Of a stretch of DNA of 6,701 nucleotides, positions 6,001 through 6,701 are shown piece after piece. Every line of letters starts with the position of its first letter. Position 1 is the stretch's first letter. The DNA lies in contig WJLK01000126.1 in NCBI GenBank assembly GCA_014728565.1, forward strand, positions 1 through 6,701. Reading direction: 5' to 3'. The DNA comes from Candidatus Pacearchaeota archaeon. Lineage in GTDB: Archaea > Nanobdellota > Nanobdellia > Pacearchaeales > GW2011-AR1. The notes under the pieces were generated by a model, which did no database searches, was not told the DNA's origin, and saw only the letters and a program-made list of their open reading frames with translations. Position numbers and translations under genes: made by a program.

Positions 6001-6701
6001 GTTCTTTTATAGGTTCAGATAATTTTACTTCTGATATTGAAAGTGGTTCTAATTCTTGTGACGGAACAACACTGCAGAATAACACTAATATAACTGTAAT
6101 TGGAACTGTTTTAGAGAGAGGAAACTTATCTAATGGGGAGGCTCAGGAAGAGTTATATCACTGTTTGACAAAGGTTCCTTCAACAATATCTTCAGGAGTT
6201 TATGACACATCCACTGCTGGAAGCTGGACTATTAGGATTCTTATTGTCTTATTTGTTTACGGTAATATTGAGAGGAGGAGAAAAAAGAGAAAGATTAAGG
6301 ATGACAAACTGATTAAATCTTTTGATATTATAATAGATGAAATAAAAAACGAGTACTCTCTGAATAAAAAACAAGTTGTTGGAGTGGTAATTGAAAGATT
6401 AAAAGAAAAATATTCATTAAGTAAGAAATATTTATTGGAATTAATTTTTGAGGAGATAAAAATACCTGCTAATATATTTTCAAAAAAACTAGGAGCACTA
6501 GAAGCAGTTGCTAGATATATGAAGGAGAATCTAAATAAAAGCTATAAGGAAATAGCTGATTTATTAAATAGAAATGAGAGAACAGTATGGACTGCTTATA
6601 AAAAATCAAGAGAGAAACTAAGTCATTTTAAAATTAAAAAAACTGATGTTTATTTGCCGATTTCAATATTTAAGAATAAAAATTTAACTGTTTTAGAGAG
6701 A
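1..6701 (+). CDS. Giant modular surface protein: parallel beta-helix stalk, membrane segment and cytoplasmic HTH tail (partial at both ends)
   Basis: The first complete codon is at base 3, and 2233 codons run to the last base with no stop. The other two + frames have stops within the first 30 bases. Start, signal peptide and C-terminus lie outside the window. The protein is rich in Asn, Ser, Thr, Gly and Tyr and full of N-x-S/T sequons up to about residue 2070, then becomes Lys/Arg/Glu/Leu-rich. Module order is helix 1, A1, B1, helix 2, A2, B2, helix 3, A3, two Ig-like domains, hydrophobic segment, basic stop-transfer and HTH tail. The likely role is a cell-surface adhesin or glycan-binding protein, perhaps with signalling through the tail. 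Beta-helices of this class are known both in carbohydrate-active enzymes and in adhesins; I see no catalytic motif that would choose an enzyme. The frame and modular nature are certain, the archaeal (DPANN-like) origin is likely, and the function is inferred. Confidence 0.95.
51..905 (+). other. Domain: parallel beta-helix 1 (NosD/PbH1-like) with Cys cap
   Basis: Residues 17-301. It opens with the cap motif used by all three helices: Cys18, then Cys42, then a stretch of the type NITFDGNGHSI, which is the classic first rung of NosD-like repeats. Rungs follow, marked by a Gly and alternating hydrophobics (GIYSDQ, GIEFNS, GIYLQN, GIFLPG, GMSISN) with Asn-rich turns (NNT, SNN). This is the pattern of a right-handed parallel beta-helix with an Asn ladder. 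The end (795-905, from NNIF to ENIASG) is a C-terminal module that recurs at the end of helix 3. Residues 1-16 belong to whatever precedes the helix. No catalytic residues are recognisable, so I call only the fold. Confidence 0.85.
902..967 (+). repeat. 66-bp perfect direct repeat, copy 1 (in A1)
   Basis: Base-for-base identical to 5165-5230 in A3. It encodes KENIASGSELIRKWYYQAYVN. Synonymous positions are preserved too, so selection on protein alone does not explain it. Confidence 0.93.
906..1226 (+). other. Domain: linker A1 (Ig-like, carboxypeptidase-regulatory-like)
   Basis: Residues 302-408. It starts with the hallmark ELIRKWYYQAYVND, continues with an SGATVAGYN strand and a TNDSGW turn, then a Tyr-rich strand pair and a SNYSLNAS strand, ending near KLDDVFTL. 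The order (D-x-x-G, GA-x-V, T-x-x-x-G) is that of small beta-sandwich domains of the CarboxypepD_reg-like type. It probably acts as a spacer between beta-helices. Two more copies are A2 and A3. The first 66 bp are identical in DNA to A3. Confidence 0.7.
1227..1550 (+). other. Domain: Ig-like B1
   Basis: Residues 409-516. It begins LNITQVISINES and contains GGQVARGENVTINATIVNA, then WVKFWE, WQGFLNF and a final strand pair ending in the TVYANDTLGQE region. It is a predicted all-beta spacer, with Trp residues at the positions expected for a sandwich core. B2 is a close copy 1953 bases downstream, including a 40-bp perfect DNA match. No B copy follows A3. Confidence 0.65.
1305..1344 (+). repeat. 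40-bp perfect direct repeat, copy 1 (in B1)
   Basis: Identical to 3258-3297 in B2 and encodes TINATIVNATIVD. One mismatch upstream (GTT/GTA at the preceding Val codon) separates it from another matching stretch. Confidence 0.9.
1569..2867 (+). other. Domain: parallel beta-helix 2 (22-23-residue rungs)
   Basis: Residues 523-955. The cap has Cys523 and Cys546 around GYYTLMNDITGISGT, then NITLDLNNYNITG. In the middle the rung-marking Gly of the (Y/S/H)G(I/V/F) motif falls at residues 705, 727, 750, 773, 795, 818, 840, 867 and 890. Spacing is therefore 22 or 23 with one insertion of 4, typical of a three-strand coil per turn. Motifs such as GIYINSSNNTL match the NosD-like consensus. The C-terminal part (about 2700-2867) ends in LNNTFLNVSF, related to the ends of helices 1 and 3 but more diverged. 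Confidence 0.88.
1590..1657 (+). repeat. 68-bp perfect direct repeat, copy 1 (helix 2 cap)
   Basis: Identical to 3540-3607. It encodes NGYYTLMNDITGISGTCFNI and the next TA, the N-terminal cap of the beta-helix. Sequence diverges immediately after the GA of the following codon. Confidence 0.93.
2871..3179 (+). other. Domain: linker A2
   Basis: Residues 957-1059. This is the second copy of the A domain, with ELIRKWYYQAYVNDSNG, SGANVSAYNATGSEEF, TNSSGW and NASKTGYVNGSHELN in order. It lacks the KENIASGS lead-in that A1 and A3 share. A 41-bp block (2880-2920) and a 64-bp block (3074-3137) are identical to A3, while the end (3150-3176) is identical to A1. Confidence 0.7.
3074..3137 (+). repeat. 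64-bp perfect direct repeat, copy 1 (in A2)
   Basis: Identical to 5384-5447 in A3. It encodes NYTLNASKTGYVNGSHELNV and the next Thr. The matching part of A1 (SNYSLNASKNGYGTDEHSLN) is diverged. Confidence 0.93.
3180..3500 (+). other. Domain: Ig-like B2
   Basis: Residues 1060-1166. It is a close copy of B1: LNITQVITINESGTTGG, then VVRGENVTINATIVNA, WVKIWD, WQGFLNFISGNLWSL. It differs mainly in the second half, where a WKWPVG turn replaces FTWNLG. It joins directly to the cap of helix 3. Confidence 0.65.
3258..3297 (+). repeat. 40-bp perfect direct repeat, copy 2 (in B2)
   Basis: Partner of 1305-1344, offset 1953 bases. Confidence 0.9.
3519..3956 (+). other. Domain: parallel beta-helix 3, N-terminal part (cap and NosD-like rungs)
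   Basis: Residues 1173-1318. The cap has Cys1173 and Cys1196 flanking the same GYYTLMNDITGISGT core as helix 2, followed by NVTLDCQNNRLTG with a third Cys (1205). Rung glycines at residues 1243 (GVHI), 1268 (GIYS), 1294 (GIFM) and about 1319 give a period of 25-26, slightly longer than in helix 2. From residue 1319 the repeat changes to the GGG type. Confidence 0.82.
3540..3607 (+). repeat. 68-bp perfect direct repeat, copy 2 (helix 3 cap)
   Basis: Partner of 1590-1657, offset 1950 bases. It sits at the border between the conserved linker and the diverged helix. Confidence 0.93.
3957..5168 (+). repeat. Beta-helix 3, C-terminal part: about ten GGG(I/V)xG repeats of about 33 residues
   Basis: Residues 1319-1722. 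A motif GGG(I/V)(L/F/V)G, with variants GSGILG, GSGIIG, GGAVVG and NSGVLG, starts at residues 1319, 1363, 1396, 1428, 1461, 1493, 1524, 1559, 1591, 1625 and about 1653. Between 1363 and 1625 the spacing is 31-35, mean near 33. Each unit reads GGG-I-L-G, a V-Y-D-S-type turn with NN, a strand of the form F-I-N-(I/L)-T, a second NN, and a variable strand ending in a hydrophobic or aromatic residue. I infer one long three-strand coil per repeat. The layout recalls GLUG motifs and the GGA(I/L/V)...FxxN repeats of chlamydial Pmp proteins, but I cannot confirm homology. The final 100 or so bases repeat the C-terminal module of helix 1. Confidence 0.8.
5165..5230 (+). repeat. 66-bp perfect direct repeat, copy 2 (in A3)
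   Basis: Partner of 902-967. From base 5199 the identity with A2 (2880-2920) also begins and runs 41 bp, so this segment is shared by all three A copies in its second half. Confidence 0.93.
5169..5486 (+). other. Domain: linker A3 (mosaic copy)
   Basis: Residues 1723-1828. This is the third A copy: ENIASGSELIRKWYYQAYVN, then DSNGSGIPNVNIYAYNKTG, TNSSGW, NASKTGYVNGSHELN and KLDDYFTL. Its first part is identical in DNA to A1 and a later part is identical to A2. It is followed not by a B domain but by a different Ig-like domain. Confidence 0.7.
5384..5447 (+). repeat. 64-bp perfect direct repeat, copy 2 (in A3)
   Basis: Partner of 3074-3137, offset 2310 bases. It shows that the 3' half of A3 derives from the A2 version, while its 5' end equals A1. 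Confidence 0.93.
5493..5846 (+). other. Domain: membrane-proximal Ig-like domain D1
   Basis: Residues 1831-1948. It opens with NNAPNITYVSSIS, a common beginning of Ig-like/cadherin-like domains in archaeal surface proteins. It continues with VYDVDGVDDIND, Cys1892 and Cys1908, and MWYWDENGEWNVTVYAEDN. The DxDGxxD motif could bind calcium, by analogy with similar loops. The two cysteines 16 apart could form a disulfide outside the cell. Confidence 0.65.
5847..6215 (+). other. Domain: membrane-proximal beta domain D2
   Basis: Residues 1949-2071. It begins AIKISPDYISF and continues with TLNNTGNYN, IKAIDIYEPGG, Cys2019, several short strands and LYHCLTKVP with Cys2054. Sequons are still frequent (NNT, NIT, NLS). 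The pattern fits an all-beta, probably Ig-like, domain just outside the membrane, with a possible Cys2019-Cys2054 disulfide. I do not recognise a named family with certainty. Confidence 0.55.
6222..6299 (+). other. Predicted membrane segment and basic stop-transfer
   Basis: Residues 2074-2089 read SWTIRILIVLFVYGNI, followed by ERRRKKRKIK. The hydrophobic run is short (about 15 residues) and holds Arg2078, so a predictor may score it as marginal. The cluster of seven Arg/Lys just after residue 2090 fits the positive-inside rule and places the tail in the cytoplasm. The change in composition at this point, with sequons nearly absent and Lys/Glu/Leu rising, supports the same topology (N outside, C inside). 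Confidence 0.65.
6300..6701 (+). other. Domain: cytoplasmic helical tail with helix-turn-helix, start of a second HTH unit
   Basis: Residues 2100-2233, continuing past the window. First come helices with a 19-residue near-repeat (YSLNKKQ at 2118 and YSLSKKY at 2137). Then IPANIFSKKLGALEAVARYM (2154-2173) leads into the HTH proper, SYKEIADLLNRNERTVWTAY (2180-2199), followed by KKSREK. The second helix EIADLL, a turn with N-R-N, and the recognition helix RTVWTAYKKSREK resemble sigma-70 region 4-like HTHs. At 2218-2233, LPISIFKNKNLTVLER repeats the IPANIF...LGALEA lead-in, so a second HTH probably lies just beyond the window. From memory, proteins with IPxSIF...LxxLE...EIAxLLNRxxRTxW occur widely in DPANN archaea; I could not check this. 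DNA binding is inferred and no target is visible. Confidence 0.7.

Noticed and set aside
6222..6299. Archaeosortase/sortase-type C-terminal sorting signal (hydrophobic segment plus basic residues)
   Set aside because: Such signals sit at the very end of the protein. Here more than 130 residues with a folded helical domain follow, and no PGF, PEF or LPxTG motif precedes it.
6519..6701. Separate small HTH gene starting at an internal ATG (6519) instead of a fusion
   Set aside because: The ATG lies inside the helix leading into the HTH, no stop separates the frames, and the conserved lead-in IPANIF lies upstream of it. A continuous fusion is simpler.

Overview
The window is a single, uninterrupted protein-coding region. 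On the + strand, the frame starting at base 3 is open from end to end: 2233 codons without a stop, with neither the start nor the end of the gene inside the window. No intergenic DNA, RNA gene, promoter, terminator, insertion sequence or CRISPR array is visible. Residue n below means the codon at bases 3n to 3n+2. The DNA is AT-rich (about 30% GC by eye), Arg is almost always AGA/AGG and Gly mostly GGA. The modules and the C-terminal domain most resemble giant surface proteins of small-genome DPANN archaea (Pacearchaeota/Woesearchaeota type). That assignment is inference from family resemblance, not from a marker gene.

Layout, N to C. Helix 1 (51-905) is a NosD-like right-handed parallel beta-helix with a Cys-containing N-cap. 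Linker A1 (906-1226) and Ig-like B1 (1227-1550) follow. Helix 2 (1569-2867) has a clean 22-23-residue rung period. Linker A2 (2871-3179) and B2 (3180-3500) come next. Helix 3 (3519-5168) begins NosD-like and then changes to a GGG(I/V)xG repeat of about 33 residues. It is followed by linker A3 (5169-5486), two terminal Ig-like domains with paired cysteines (5493-5846 and 5847-6215), a short hydrophobic segment (about 6222-6269) and a block of Arg/Lys (6270-6299). Last is a Lys-rich helical tail (6300-6701) holding a helix-turn-helix and the beginning of what looks like a second one.

The ectodomain is a string of beta-helix cassettes separated by nearly constant linkers. Linker copies share perfect DNA blocks of 40-68 bp although the helices between them have diverged completely. 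A3 is a mosaic: its first 66 bp equal A1 and a later 64 bp equal A2, as expected from intragenic recombination or gene conversion.

The most notable feature is the combination of a giant, sequon-rich, probably extracellular adhesin-like stalk with a membrane segment and a probable cytoplasmic DNA-binding domain in one polypeptide. If the topology is right, this could be a one-component sensor that links a surface contact or ligand directly to transcription. No function has been shown; this is inferred from the sequence.
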